A stretch of 64,000 bases of DNA, from contig LR134136.1 in assembly GCA_900635495.1 (NCBI GenBank), positions 2,914,001 through 2,978,000 of the forward strand. Direction: 5' to 3'. The notes under the pieces were generated by a model, which saw only the letters and a program-made list of their open reading frames with translations, did no database searches and was not told the DNA's origin. Source of the DNA: Atlantibacter hermannii (GTDB taxonomy: Bacteria; Pseudomonadota; Gammaproteobacteria; Enterobacterales; Enterobacteriaceae). Shown here in pieces: positions 52,865 through 62,542 of the stretch (positions within the stretch are counted from its first letter, which is position 1; each line of letters opens with the position of its first letter). Made by a program: the position numbers and the translations under genes.

Positions 52865-54354
52865 GGCGGGGCTTTTTTCCTGCGCGGATATTTTTGCAGC
52901 CAGCGCCCGCTGATCATGCGCCAGTAAAAGAAGGCACCGCGCACTGCCCAGTCGAGGAACATACCGAGCCAGACCCCGATGACGCCCATGCCGAGCACTA
53001 TACCCAGCGTATAACCGGCGACAACGCGACAGCCCCACATCCCCAACATGGTGACCCACATGGCAAAGCGGGCGTCGCGCGCGCCTTTTAACCCTGCCGG
53101 CAACACCCACGCCGCCGCCCATATCGGCATAAACAGCGCGTTGAGCCACAGCAGATGTTTCACCACCTCAATGACATCCTGCTCACGGGTATAAAAGGAG
53201 GCGATGATCCCGGCGAACGGCGCGCTCAACCAGGCGATAGCGGTTAGCCCGAGCGTCGAGATCCAGAAGATATGACGTAATTGCAGCTCGGCCTGGGCAA
53301 TTTGACCCTTACCCAAACGCTTGCCGACAATAATGGTGGACGCGGAGCCCAGCGCGTTACCCGGCAGGTTGATCAACGCAGCGACGGAAAAGGCGATAAA
53401 GTTACCGGCGATCACGTTAGTCCCCATCCCGGCGACGAACATTTGGGTCAGTAATTTCCCGCCGTTAAACAGTACCGATTCCACGCTCGCCGGTACGCCA
53501 ATCCCCAGCACTTCCCGCAGAATAGCCATATCGAGGCGGGTAAAGTAGCTGCGCAGCGTAATGCGCAGCGCCGGATTAAAGCCGATCATTAGCACATAAA
53601 TAATCCCCAGCGCGCCAATGTAGCGTGACAGGGTCAGGCCGAGGCCAGCGCCGGTGAATCCCAACCCGTCCCAGGAAAAAACGCCATAAATGAGCACGCT
53701 GCTGATGATGATATTCAGAATGTTCATGCCGCCGTTAATCAACAGCGGAATTTTAGTATTGCCCGCGCCACGCAACGCGCCGCTGCCAATCAACGTGATG
53801 GCTGCCGCCGGATAACTCCAGACGGTAAGTTGCAGGTAGTTTAAGGCAAGCAGTTTCACCTCGCGCGAAGCCTCGCCCGCCACGACATCGATAATCTGCT
53901 CGCCGAAATAGTGGATCACAGCGGCCAGCACAACGGCCACGATGGTCATCAAAATCAGTGATTGCCGCGCCGCCGCCCGGGCGCGTTTGGGATCGCGTTT
54001 GCCGAGGCTGAAGGCCACCACCACTGTGGTACCGAGATCGATGGCGGCGAAAAAGGCCAGAATCACCATGTTAAAACTGTCGGCCAGACCCACGCCCGCC
54101 ATCGCCTCTTTGCCCAGCCAGCTCACAAGGAAGGTGCTGAGCACGCCCATCAGCAGTACGCAGGTGTTTTCGATAAAAATCGGTACCGCCAGCGGCATGA
54201 TTTCCCGCCAGTAGAGGGTACGATAACTCTTTCTACGACCGTGCCAGCGCGTGCGCGACAGCATGCGCTGCAGCGAAGTGGATAAGCTCAAGGTGAATCC
54301 GTCAGGAAAGTAAAACAACTTTTCAATGATGATAGAGGAACAGCATTCCTGCAA
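52837..54354 (-). CDS. yeeO: MATE-family exporter YeeO
   Basis: YeeO is a twelve-helix MATE antiporter; in E. coli it exports dipeptides and flavins. The 505-residue frame has the MATE core VLLMGVLSTFLVSWLGKEAM and VGLADSFNMVILAFFAAIDL, with a second repeat at ESVLFNGGKLLTQMFVAGMG. E. coli YeeO is 547 residues with a longer variable N-terminus; the true start here is uncertain (RWHGRRKSYRTLYWREIMPL is the first conserved block). It lies beside tRNA-Asn as in E. coli and converges on sitD. Confidence 0.93.
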   Translation of the reverse strand: MQECCSSIIIEKLFYFPDGFTLSLSTSLQRMLSRTRWHGRRKSYRTLYWREIMPLAVPIFIENTCVLLMGVLSTFLVSWLGKEAMAGVGLADSFNMVILAFFAAIDLGTTVVVAFSLGKRDPKRARAAARQSLILMTIVAVVLAAVIHYFGEQIIDVVAGEASREVKLLALNYLQLTVWSYPAAAITLIGSGALRGAGNTKIPLLINGGMNILNIIISSVLIYGVFSWDGLGFTGAGLGLTLSRYIGALGIIYVLMIGFNPALRITLRSYFTRLDMAILREVLGIGVPASVESVLFNGGKLLTQMFVAGMGTNVIAGNFIAFSVAALINLPGNALGSASTIIVGKRLGKGQIAQAELQLRHIFWISTLGLTAIAWLSAPFAGIIASFYTREQDVIEVVKHLLWLNALFMPIWAAAWVLPAGLKGARDARFAMWVTMLGMWGCRVVAGYTLGIVLGMGVIGVWLGMFLDWAVRGAFFYWRMISGRWLQKYPRRKKAPPQALEGNAD

Positions 54355-54435
54355 AGTATTTCCACATTTTTTGTTGGCGTTTTCAGCAAAGTGCCGTCAA
54401 AGTGGCCAGTTGCTTCGCGAAGAGATAAATCGGGT

Positions 54436-54463
54436 TTGACAAAAACTTTTGCCCCGTTAAGAT
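54436..54463 (+). promoter_or_regulatory. Promoter of tRNA-Asn copy 2
   Basis: TTGACA (54436-54441), 16 bases, TAAGAT (54458-54463), 16 bases before the tRNA. Confidence 0.75.
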
Positions 54464-54479
54464 AACCCTCCAAACCGAT

Positions 54480-54556
54480 TCCTCTGTAGTTCAGTCGGTA
54501 GAACGGGCGGACTGTTAATCCGTATGTCACTGGTTCGAGTCCAGTCAGAGGAGCCA
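54480..54556 (+). tRNA. tRNA-Asn (anticodon GTT), copy 2, with one extra G
   Basis: Same tRNA as the other two copies except for an additional G in GAACGGGCGG (G run 54505-54507; the others have GAACGGCGG), making 77 bases. The insertion falls between D-stem and anticodon stem and would disturb the fold. Given the many one-base insertions in this sequence it is most likely an error; if real, this copy might not function. Confidence 0.9.
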
Positions 54557-54564
54557 AATTTGAA

Positions 54565-54597
54565 AAGCCCGCTTAAGGAAACTTAAGCGGGCTTTTT
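54565..54597 (+). terminator. Terminator of tRNA-Asn copy 2
   Basis: Same 13-bp AAGCCCGCTTAAG stem, GAAA loop and T run as copy 1. Confidence 0.93.
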
Positions 54598-54646
54598 GCT
54601 TACCAGCATAAACTGCCAGGCTGGCACGTCATCCGGTTGAACACGG

Positions 54647-55596
54647 TCAAATCTGATAATCGATAACCACTTCATCGCTTTCAAGCGCCAGGCGTTTAAT
54701 CTCATCCACCGTCAGGGCCGAATTGCATAATTCGATAAAGCGCCAGACATAATTACGTTGCAGTTGCCCGCGCTTTAGCCCCAGCCAGACGGTATTGGCG
54801 TCAAATAGATGACGCGCATCCAGCCGGACGAGATTGCCGCCATCATGCTCGCCGCTGGCCTGCTCCGCCACAATCCCTATTCCCAACCCCAGTTCGACAT
54901 AGGTTTTAATCACATCGGAATCCTGAGCGCTGAGAACGATATCTGGCACGATACTTTTACGTGAAAACGCCTCGTCAATACGCGAACGCCGGTAATGCCC
55001 TGCCGGTATGTGATGAGCGGCCAGCGCCCCAAATCATCAAGAGTCACCGGTGAAGCCTGTAATATCGGATGATCGGCGGGTACCAGCAAACTGTGCGACC
55101 AGCGAAACCACGGATAGGCCACCAGCAGCGGGTCGTTGCTTAAGCGCTCGCTGGCAATACCGATATCCGCCGTGCCGTTCTCCAGCAGGGTTTCAATTTC
55201 CTGCGGCGTCCCCTGAATCAGCTCCAGTCGAACTTCCGGGTACAGCTCGCGGAACGATTTGATCACCGCAGGCAGGCTGTAACGCGCCTGGGTATGGGTT
55301 GTCGCGATGGTGAGAACGCCGCGGGTATCATTCGAAAACAGATCCGCCAGACGGCGTACATTGCTGGCTTCATTAAGAATGCGTTCGGCAATCACTAACA
55401 ACGCTTTGCCGGGCTCGGTCATGCCCAGCAGGCGCTTACCGCGGCGGATAAAAATCTCAATGCCCAGTTCATCTTCCAGTTCGCGTATATGACGGCTGAC
55501 GCCGGACTGGGAGGTATAAAGCATACTGGCGACTTCAGTCAGGTTGAAATCCCGCTTCGCCGCCTCGCGGATAATTTTGAGTTGCTGAAAGTTCAT
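54647..55596 (-). CDS. cbl: LysR-type sulfate-ester regulator Cbl, one frameshift
   Basis: Cbl (CysB-like) activates genes for using aliphatic sulfonates (tau, ssu) when sulfate is scarce. It starts MNFQQLKIIREAAKRDFNLT at 55596 with the LysR helix-turn-helix EVASMLYTSQSGVSRHIREL. A missing base near 54986-54988 breaks the frame after TYRQGITG; it resumes DIVLSAQDSDVIKTYVELGL and ends SDEVVIDYQI. Corrected length is 316 residues, exactly the E. coli value. An upstream in-frame extension of 26 codons is rejected. Lies upstream of, and in the same orientation as, nac's downstream end. Confidence 0.93.
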
Positions 55597-55697
55597 CATG
55601 TCCCCGGAAGCTTGCCGATATAACCCTATTGTTAAAGTCAGCGCTTCAGCAAAACAAATAATAAAAACCAGCAACTTATGCTTTTACGGAATAAACC

Positions 55698-56620
55698 TTA
55701 ACTTGCTAACAACAGCTCGCGGCTTTCGAGGGCCGGGCGCGAGATCAGCGACATCAGAATTTCTTTCACCGCCTGCGCCTGTGGCGACAGCGTCAGATGG
55801 GCCGGGACATTCAATGACAGCGGTAAAGTTAGCGACGGACTGGTGATTCTCGCCATCCAGCCGTTAGCGGCCTGGGCCAGCGTTCGGGCTGCGGATTCCG
55901 GTAACACCGTGACGCCCATTCCACTGGCAATCGCCGCCGTAAGCGTGGGAAGTGGAATCAATTTCGCCGATGATTTTTGCTGACAGTCGACGCAACGCCA
56001 AATGCTTTCGTCCACCCGTTTGCGCACGGCGCAATAATCACGCGGCAGGAATAAATTCATCGCAGCCACGCTGGGTTAAATCCACCTGTGGCCCCGGGCA
56101 ATCCTGCGCGCCGACCAGAAACAGCTCCTCTTTCAGTAACGGCTGGCTCGCAATACCGGCGACAGGCGTGCGGTCATAGAGCACGGCCATATCGAGCTGC
56201 CCGCTCAGTAATTTGTCGTTAAGCTGCGATCCGCTGTTTTCCTGAAGATAAACCAGCACGTCCGGCAATTCGTTACGCACCGACTGGAGCAACGGCAGCG
56301 TAATTGACGCCGCCGCCGTGCCGGGTGCGATGCCGATGGACACATGGCCGCTGAGGGGTGTGGCCCACATTGTTCACGGCAAGCTGGGCCTGTTCGCACT
56401 GACGTAAGATTGTGCGGGCATGGGCATATAAAATTTTACCCGCCTCGGTAGGCGTGACGCCGCGTTTTGTCCGGATCAGCAATTGTTGGTCCATCTCCCC
56501 TTCCAGCGTCGCGACCTGCTGGCTCAGCGCGGGTTGGGCGATGTGCAGGACTTCGGCTGCCTGTGTCAGGCTACCGATATCAACGATTTTTACGAAGTAC
56601 TTCAGGCGTCTAAGGTTCAT
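55698..56620 (-). CDS. nac: Nitrogen assimilation control protein Nac, frameshifted
   Basis: Nac is a LysR-type regulator made under nitrogen limitation that couples sigma-54/NtrC control to sigma-70 promoters. It starts MNLRRLKYFVKIVDIGSLTQ with the helix-turn-helix AAEVLHIAQPALSQQVATLE. Five extra bases disturb it: one in the G run 56354-56357, one in 56073-56075 and three between about 55960 and 56012. Removing all five gives a continuous 305-residue protein, the E. coli length, including the expected LRRLSAKIIGEID and ASGMGVTVLPESAA segments. The same nac-cbl order occurs in E. coli and Klebsiella, where Nac lies upstream of Cbl. Confidence 0.92.
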
Positions 56621-56957
56621 GGTGGCCCCCTGCTTGTAATGACGTATGCCAACGGTTACGTATCAGGTTGCAATATGCTTGCCAGTTTTCTGAGATGAAG
56701 AAATTAGCTATTAACCCGCTGGATAATAAGAGAAACCAATTACAGGTGGCGGTGAGTTAAGCGCACAGTACGGTTTACCTGCCCCATAAGAGGTAGCAGC
56801 GCACCAGAAGCGTGCAATTACGGTCAACACAACATAGGCAAGCCTTATTACCCTGCCCGCACGCTCAGGCAGACCGGCAACCCATGAGCGAAATGGTGTT
56901 GAAATCAGCACTCTGACGGTAAATTCAGCAATCGGATAATTTTGTGCATGACAGGCT
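56621..56957. other. Noncoding region upstream of nac
   Basis: About 340 bases between nac and the third tRNA-Asn. A sigma-54 nac promoter is expected here but I found no clear GG-N10-GC element. A leftward 95-codon frame (56711-56998) overlaps the tRNA promoter and looks non-protein-like. Confidence 0.4.
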
Positions 56958-56986
56958 TTGACAAGCCGATCCCGCCTCGCTAACAT
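56958..56986 (+). promoter_or_regulatory. Promoter of tRNA-Asn copy 3
   Basis: TTGACA (56958-56963), 17 bases, TAACAT (56981-56986), followed by GCGCCCG. Confidence 0.85.
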
Positions 56987-57003
56987 GCGCCCGTTCACAC
57001 GAT

Positions 57004-57079
57004 TCCTCTGTAGTTCAGTCGGTAGAACGGCGGACTGTTAATCCGTATGTCACTGGTTCGAGTCCAGTCAGAGGAGCCA
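57004..57079 (+). tRNA. tRNA-Asn (anticodon GTT), copy 3
   Basis: 76 bases, identical to copy 1, with the same CCCGTTCACACGAT leader and the same terminator. Confidence 0.98.
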
Positions 57080-57087
57080 AATTTGAA

Positions 57088-57120
57088 AAGCCCGCTTAAG
57101 GAAACTTAAGCGGGCTTTTT
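57088..57120 (+). terminator. Terminator of tRNA-Asn copy 3
   Basis: Same 13-bp stem, GAAA loop and T run as copies 1 and 2. Confidence 0.93.
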
Positions 57121-57133
57121 GCTTTTTATGCCT

Positions 57134-57505
57134 TTAATACTGCCAGGTTACCGCGCCCTGAAGTGCGGGAGGGATATCGGTACTGGCGCGTTGACATAAC
57201 GGATTGCCCCAACACACCAGCGCGGCGTCAGACTTCAGCGCCAGATAACCCTCTGCTACGGGATAAATGGCCTGCACGTCTGTTAACAGGTCAGCGACGG
57301 CTGGACGCTCCCACGCCCCAGGCGACGACGGTGCCATCCGCGTTTAACGTCGCCACGCTTTTGTTTTCATTGGCCGTTAACGCTACCACCTTGTTCAGCC
57401 CTTCTGGAACAAAAGCGTCTGTACCGTAACCGTACTACATACCCCGACGTGGCGCTTTAATACCGTCAATAAAAACAGAAGCCCTAAAAATATTACCCAC
57501 CCCTG
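57134..57505 (-). pseudogene. C-terminal remnant of a WG-repeat surface-type protein
   Basis: Read leftward with two frame corrections the segment gives FIDGIKAPRRGM and GYGTDAFVPEGLNKVVALTA. It continues NENKSVATLNADGTVVAWG, then LLTDVQAIYPVAEGYLALKS, DAALVCWGNPLCQ and a stop at 57134. The repeating unit (xxDVxAIYxxxxxxxALKxDGxVVxWGN) is that of large enterobacterial proteins with RCC1-like or WG-type repeats often joined to Ig-like adhesin domains. There is no start codon or signal; an in-frame TAG lies inside. I read it as the tail of a deleted gene, stranded between tRNA-Asn and livF. Confidence 0.6.
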
Positions 57506-57538
57506 GGGATCTGAACGGGTAATCGTGCCGAAGAAGCG

Positions 57539-58252
57539 TTACACGCCGCCTAAATAAGCCTGGCGCACTTCCGGGTTTACCAGTAATTCCGCCCCCGTGC
57601 CGCTCAGCCGAATTTGCCCATTGGCCATCACATAGGCCCGCGTCGAGAGTTTCAGTGCATGATTGGCGTTTTGTTCCACCAGAAACAGCGTCACGCCTTG
57701 CTGCGCCAGTTCACGCAGGATCTGGAAAATCTGTTTCACCACCAGCGGCGCAAGGCCGAGGCTCGGCTCATCCAGCAACAGAAGCTTCGGACGGCTCATC
57801 AACGCCCGGGCGATGGACAGCATTTGCTGCTCGCCGCCGGATAGGGTCATCGCCCGTTGGTTACGCCGCTCTTCAAGCCGGGGGAAGAGTTGGTACATGC
57901 GCGCTTTATCTTCTCTTTGGTAGCGGTTACCAATGGCAATCGCGCCCATTAACAGGTTCTCCTCGACCGTCATATCCGGGAAGATCCGCCGCCCTTCCGG
58001 TGCCTGGGCGATACCGTTGCTGGCGATAAAATGTGTGGAGCGATGGCTGATATCTTCACCCCGGTAAAGGATTTGCCCGCTGGCAATGCGCGGCTGGCTG
58101 AATATTGACATCAACAGCGTTGATTTACCGGCACCGTTCGCGCCAATCAGCGATACGGTTTCACCTTCGTTAACCGTCAGTGAGATGCCCTTCAGCGCCT
58201 GAATGGGGCCATAAAACACATCGACATCCCGAAACTCCAGCAAGGGGTTCAT
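57539..58252 (-). CDS. livF: Branched-chain amino acid ABC transporter ATPase LivF
   Basis: LivF is one of two ATPases of a HAAT-family importer. It has 237 residues with Walker A LIGANGAGKSTLLMS, signature LSGGEQQMLSIARAL, Walker B LLLLDEPSLGLAP and the switch LVEQNANHAL. It overlaps livG by four bases (ATGA). Last gene of the leftward livJ-H-M-G-F operon. Confidence 0.95.
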   Translation of the reverse strand: MNPLLEFRDVDVFYGPIQALKGISLTVNEGETVSLIGANGAGKSTLLMSIFSQPRIASGQILYRGEDISHRSTHFIASNGIAQAPEGRRIFPDMTVEENLLMGAIAIGNRYQREDKARMYQLFPRLEERRNQRAMTLSGGEQQMLSIARALMSRPKLLLLDEPSLGLAPLVVKQIFQILRELAQQGVTLFLVEQNANHALKLSTRAYVMANGQIRLSGTGAELLVNPEVRQAYLGGV

Positions 58253-59121
58253 CCGGCCACCTCCTCTTCCTCTGCGCCCAAATAAGCGGCAATCACCGCG
58301 GGGTTACGTTGAATGTCTTTGGGCGCGCCACGGGCGATGACAATGCCGTGGTCGAGCACAATGACATGGTCGGAAATCTCCATCACCATGCCCATGTCAT
58401 GCTCAATCAACAGCACCGTGACGCCATGTTGCTGACGCAGCAACCGCAGGATACGGCTCAATGCCAGGGTTTCCACCGGATTCAGTCCGGCGGCGGGCTC
58501 GTCAAGACAGATCATCTCCGGGCGGGTACACATCGCGCGGGCGATTTCCAGACGGCGCTGCTGCCCGTATGAAAGCGTACCGGCCAGACGGTTGGCGCAA
58601 TCCACCATCTCAACCACCTCCAGCCAGTAAAACGCCCGGTCCAGCGCCTGATTTTCTGCTTTTCGGTAGCCAGCGGTGTTAAAGATGCCCGCAATGAGAT
58701 TTCGGTTGGCCATCATGTGTTGCGCCACCAGCAGGTTTTCCACCACCGACATGTCGCGGAACAGGCGGATATTCTGGAACGTGCGCGCCAGCCCGGCGCG
58801 GTTGACCAGGTGCGTCCCGCCAAACATCTTGTAATAGAGGCGCGATCCCAGCCGCCGGGGATGTAAAAAATCCGTCGGGCGTAATTTTTGCCCCAGCACC
58901 CTGATGATGTCGGTTGGCGTGCGGGTGTTAAGCAGGATCGCGCCGCCCGTGGCCTGATAAAACCCGGTCAGGCAATTAAACACCGTGGTTTTGCCCGCGC
59001 CGTTCGGACCAATCAGCGCGGTAATGGAACCACGCGCCACGTCGAGATTCACGTCATTCAGGGCGTTGATACCGCCAAAGTGCATCATAAGATGCTCAAC
59101 CCGGAGAATCCTGTCGCTCAT
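58249..59121 (-). CDS. livG: Branched-chain amino acid ABC transporter ATPase LivG, long form
   Basis: LivG is the second ATPase. It has Walker A LIGPNGAGKTTVFNC, signature LSYGQQRRLEIARAM and Walker B MICLDEPAAGLNP. At 290 residues it is about 35 longer than E. coli LivG (255). The extra sequence, roughly residues 72-105 (LGQKLRPTDFLHPRRLGSRL and YYKMFGGTH), sits between Walker A and the Q-loop, as in some pseudomonad and alpha-proteobacterial BraF proteins. It overlaps livM and livF by four bases each. Confidence 0.94.
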   Translation of the reverse strand: MSDRILRVEHLMMHFGGINALNDVNLDVARGSITALIGPNGAGKTTVFNCLTGFYQATGGAILLNTRTPTDIIRVLGQKLRPTDFLHPRRLGSRLYYKMFGGTHLVNRAGLARTFQNIRLFRDMSVVENLLVAQHMMANRNLIAGIFNTAGYRKAENQALDRAFYWLEVVEMVDCANRLAGTLSYGQQRRLEIARAMCTRPEMICLDEPAAGLNPVETLALSRILRLLRQQHGVTVLLIEHDMGMVMEISDHVIVLDHGIVIARGAPKDIQRNPAVIAAYLGAEEEEVAG

Positions 59122-60407
59122 GGCGCCACTCCTTTGCGTGGGGCAAATCCGGCACGGCTGGTACGCACCAGACCGCGGGGTCGCCAGATCATCATCACCA
59201 CCATTAATACACCGAACAGCAGCACGCGATACTCAGCAAAGCTGCGCAGCAGTTCCGGGGCTACCGTCAGGACGAAGGCGGCCAGCACCACGCCCAGCGT
59301 TGAGCCCATCCCCGCGAGTACCACAATCGCCAGAATTAGCGCCGATTCAAAAAAGGTGAAGGAGGTCGGATTAACAAACCCCTGATAGGTGGCGAAAAAC
59401 ACGCCGGCGATCCCGGCTGTGGACGCGCCCAGCATAAATGCCGACAGCTTTACCAGTACATGATTGAGCCCTAATGAGCGGCAGGCGATTTCATTCTTCG
59501 CCGCAGCGCTTCCCAGGCGCGGCCCAATGGGCATGCGGGTCAGGCGATGTTTGATAAACAGCACCAGCAGCACCACCAGCACCAGGACGCCGTAGATAAA
59601 GATAAATTTCAGGTTCGGGTTATAGGCAATACCGAAAAACTCATGAAAGGGAACGCCGCCATCTTTGGCGCGCCGGGAAAACTCCAGGCCAAAAATGGTG
59701 GGGCGCTGGCACAGAAATACCGTTCGGCCCACCGGTGAAGCTTAACCAGTTATTGAGCACCAGCCGGATAATCTCCCCGAATCCCAGGGTAACAATCGCC
59801 AGATAATCACCGTGCATACGCAGCACCGGAAACCCGAGCAGCGCGCCTGCCAGCGCGGCAAGTAGCGCCCCAGCGGCAGCATGAACCCAGAACCCAAGCC
59901 CCAGATACTGATAACCCAGCGCCAGTCCGTAAGCGCCGATGGCGTAAAACGCCACATACCGAGATCCAGCAGCCCAGCCAGCCCCACTACAATATTCAGC
60001 CCCAGGCCCAGCAGCACGTAAATAAGTCCCAGGATCGCCACCGTAAGCAGATACTTGGTGGCGATAAACGGGAACAGCAGCGCCACCCCCATCAGCAGCG
60101 GGATCGCCCAGCGCAGCGGAGAGCGATAGTCAACGGGGCGCACATAGACGCCGTCGTCGGCGCTCTCGAACCGGCGGGCAAACATACGGCCGCACGCGCT
60201 TTGCATCACCAGGCTCAGGATAAACCGCCCGGCCATCACTGCCGCCACCAGTACCGCGACGCGCCCTGGCGCCAGGTTATAGCTGTAACCGCGCAGGACG
60301 ACGCCGACGATGGGCCCAAACACCACCAGCGCGCACAATCCCGCCAGCAGCGTATCCAGAAGACACTGTTTTATATTGATTGCCGATTTTACTACCGTCG
60401 CTGTCAT
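59118..60407 (-). CDS. livM: Branched-chain amino acid ABC transporter permease LivM, frameshifted
   Basis: LivM is one of the two HAAT permeases. I start at ATG 60407 (MTATVVKSAINIKQCLLDTL), seven bases after AGGG. Five one-base changes disrupt it: one missing near 59957-59959, one extra in the G run 59700-59703, and three extra between 59497 and 59535. Correcting them restores the typical segments LLDLGYVAFYAIGAYGLALG, HGDYLAIVTLGFGEIIRLVL, TGGPNGISVPAPTIFG and IGRAWEALREDEIACRSLGL. Corrected length is about 428 residues (E. coli 425). Eight to ten transmembrane helices. Coupled to livG by an ATGA overlap. Confidence 0.9.
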
Positions 60408-60417
60408 GGTCATTCCC

Positions 60418-61331
60418 TCACACTTTGGCAACCACAGGGCGTCCTAATAAACCTTGCGGACGGAAAATCAGGATCGCCACCAGCAGCGAAAACGAAAACA
60501 CGTCTTTGTAATCCGAATTCACCAGCCCGGCGAACTGCGCTTCAGCCACGCCCAGCAGTAAACCGCCCAGCATGGCGCCCGGCAGCGAACCGATTCCGCC
60601 CAGCACGGCGGCTGTGAAGGCTTTAATCCCGATAATAAAACCGGCGTAAAAATCAAAAGTGCCGTAGTTCATGGTGACCAGTACCCCGGCCAGTCCGGCC
60701 ATGGACGCGCCGATAACAAACACCAGCGAGATCACCCGGTTCGTATTGATGCCCAGAATCGACGCCATCCGCCGATCCTGTTGGGTTGCCCGGCAAATCC
60801 GTCCCAGACGGGTGTACTGAATCACCCATGTCAGTAACGCCATACCCACCACCGCCGCCACCAGAATGAAGATTTTGGTCAGAGTGATCTGCACCACGCC
60901 GTCATCGACCTGAAAACGCAGCACGCCGGTCAGCAAAGTAGGAATGCCCTGCTGATTCGGCCCTGGCTTATCTGAACGTAGTTTTGCAGGATCAGAGACA
61001 TGCCGATGGCGGAAATCAGCGGTGCCAGCCGGGTAGAATTGCGCAGGGGCCGATAGGCGATACGCTCAATCGCCCAGCCGTAAACGGCGGTAATGGCAAT
61101 GGTGAAAATCAGCGTACCGAAGATCAGCAACGGGAAGGAATGAATGCCAAAACTGGCCAGCAGCGCCAGGCCAATGGCGCAGAGGTACGCCGAGATCATA
61201 TAGACTTCGCCATGGGCGAAATTAATCATGCCGATAATGCCATACACCATGGTATAGCCGATGGCGATTAAACCGTAGACAGCGCCTAACGTCAGCCCGT
61301 TAATCAGCTGTTGCAGAAAAAATGCATCCAT
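60418..61331 (-). CDS. livH: Branched-chain amino acid ABC transporter permease LivH, one frameshift
   Basis: LivH is the other permease. It starts MDAFFLQQLINGLTLGAVYG and IAIGYTMVYGIIGMINFAHG, the hallmark LivH N-terminus. A missing base at 60959-60960 breaks the frame after NYVQISQG; the rest (ILGINTNRVISLVFVIGASM, FIIGIKAFTAAVLGGIGSLP) is normal and ends GRPVVAKV. Corrected length is 304 residues (E. coli 308). Confidence 0.93.
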
Positions 61332-61425
61332 ATCAATACTCTCGCCAGTGAGCGGGCCGCCCGCAATCGGGCGGCGCTAAGTGTCGCGGCGTTTTACCCG
61401 GCGGTAAAACGAACGGGGCGGCAAA

Positions 61426-62542
61426 TTACAGTTGTTTGTATTTGCCTTTGTCATCCCACTGATAAACCACATAATCCGAGACTTTCAGGTCGCCCTTGCC
61501 GTCCCAGGATTTAGGTCCCATGACCGTCTCCACGGTATTGGATTTCAGCCACTCGCTGGCTTTTTCATTGTCTTTTCCGGCGCCGTTATAGGCGGCGGCA
61601 ATCGCCTGGATAGAAGCGTAGGCATACAGGGTATAGCCTTCCGGTTCAAAACCGCTGGCGCGGAATTTGTCGATAACCGCTTTGCCTGCCGGAATGGTGC
61701 GCGGATCGTTGCCAAAGGTCATCAGTACGCCACTGGTAAACTGCGGGCCGCCCGCTGCCGTCACCATCTCCTCGGTGACCACGCAGTCGCCGGAGAAAAA
61801 TTTCGCCTGCACGCCCTGTTCACGCATCTGACGCACCAGCGGGCCGGCTTCCGGGTGGCAGCCGCCGAAATAGACCACGTCCGGCTTCAGCGCGCCGATT
61901 TTGGTGACCAGGGCGTTAAAGTCTTTTTCCCCGCGAGACAGCCCTTCATACAGCACCTCTTTTGTGCCGCGCTTTTGCAGCGCGGCTTTGGTGGCGTCAG
62001 CAAGGCCCTGACCGTAGGTGTCTTTGTCATGAATAATGGCGACTTTCTTCGCTTTTAAGGTATCCAGAATATAATTCGCCGCGACGACGCCCTGCTGATC
62101 GTCGCGCCCGCACATCCTGAACATCCCCGTAATGTCGCGCCTCGGTGATCTGCGGGTTTGTGGAGCCCGGCGTGATGGTCAGTATGCCCGCCTCGTCATA
62201 CACCTCAGACGCAGGCATGGTGGATGAGGAGCAAAAATGGCCGACAACCGCCGAGACTTTGGCTTCATCCACCATCCGGTTCGCTACCGCCACCGCCTGC
62301 TTGGGTTCGCAGGCGTCATCACCCTGCACCAGCACTATTTTCTCGCCTTTGATGCCGCCAGCGGCGTTGATATCTTCCGCCGCCTGGGTTGCGCCCTTCC
62401 AGTATTGCGCGCCGTACGTTGCGTTCGGGCCGGTAAAAGGGCCAGCCACGCCAATTTTGATATCCGCCTGAGCATAAAATGCCGTGGTAAGGCAGCCCAT
62501 CAGGGCAATCTGGAGCGGTAAACGTTTAGATTTCAAAGACAT
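61426..62542 (-). CDS. livJ: Branched-chain amino acid periplasmic binding protein, one frameshift
   Basis: This is the LivJ/LivK-type type-I periplasmic binding protein of the importer. The start at 62542 (MSLKSKRLPLQIALMGCLTT) gives a signal peptide cleaved after FYAQA. The ligand-binding lobe has IKIGVAGPFTGPNATYGAQY and the SSSTMPASEVYDEAGILTIT segment. An extra base near 62140-62141 breaks the frame before MFRMCGRDDQQGVVAANYIL; the rest is continuous to KGKYKQL. Corrected length is 371 residues (E. coli LivJ 367). Which of LivJ or LivK it corresponds to cannot be told by eye. Confidence 0.9.

Noticed and set aside
56711..56998. Leftward 95-codon frame upstream of nac
   Set aside because: It overlaps the tRNA-Asn promoter, has unusual composition and no ribosome site.
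57134..57337. A complete 67-residue gene
   Set aside because: The ATG lies in the wrong frame of the repeat unit; the protein-like sequence extends upstream in other frames, so this is part of a larger remnant.
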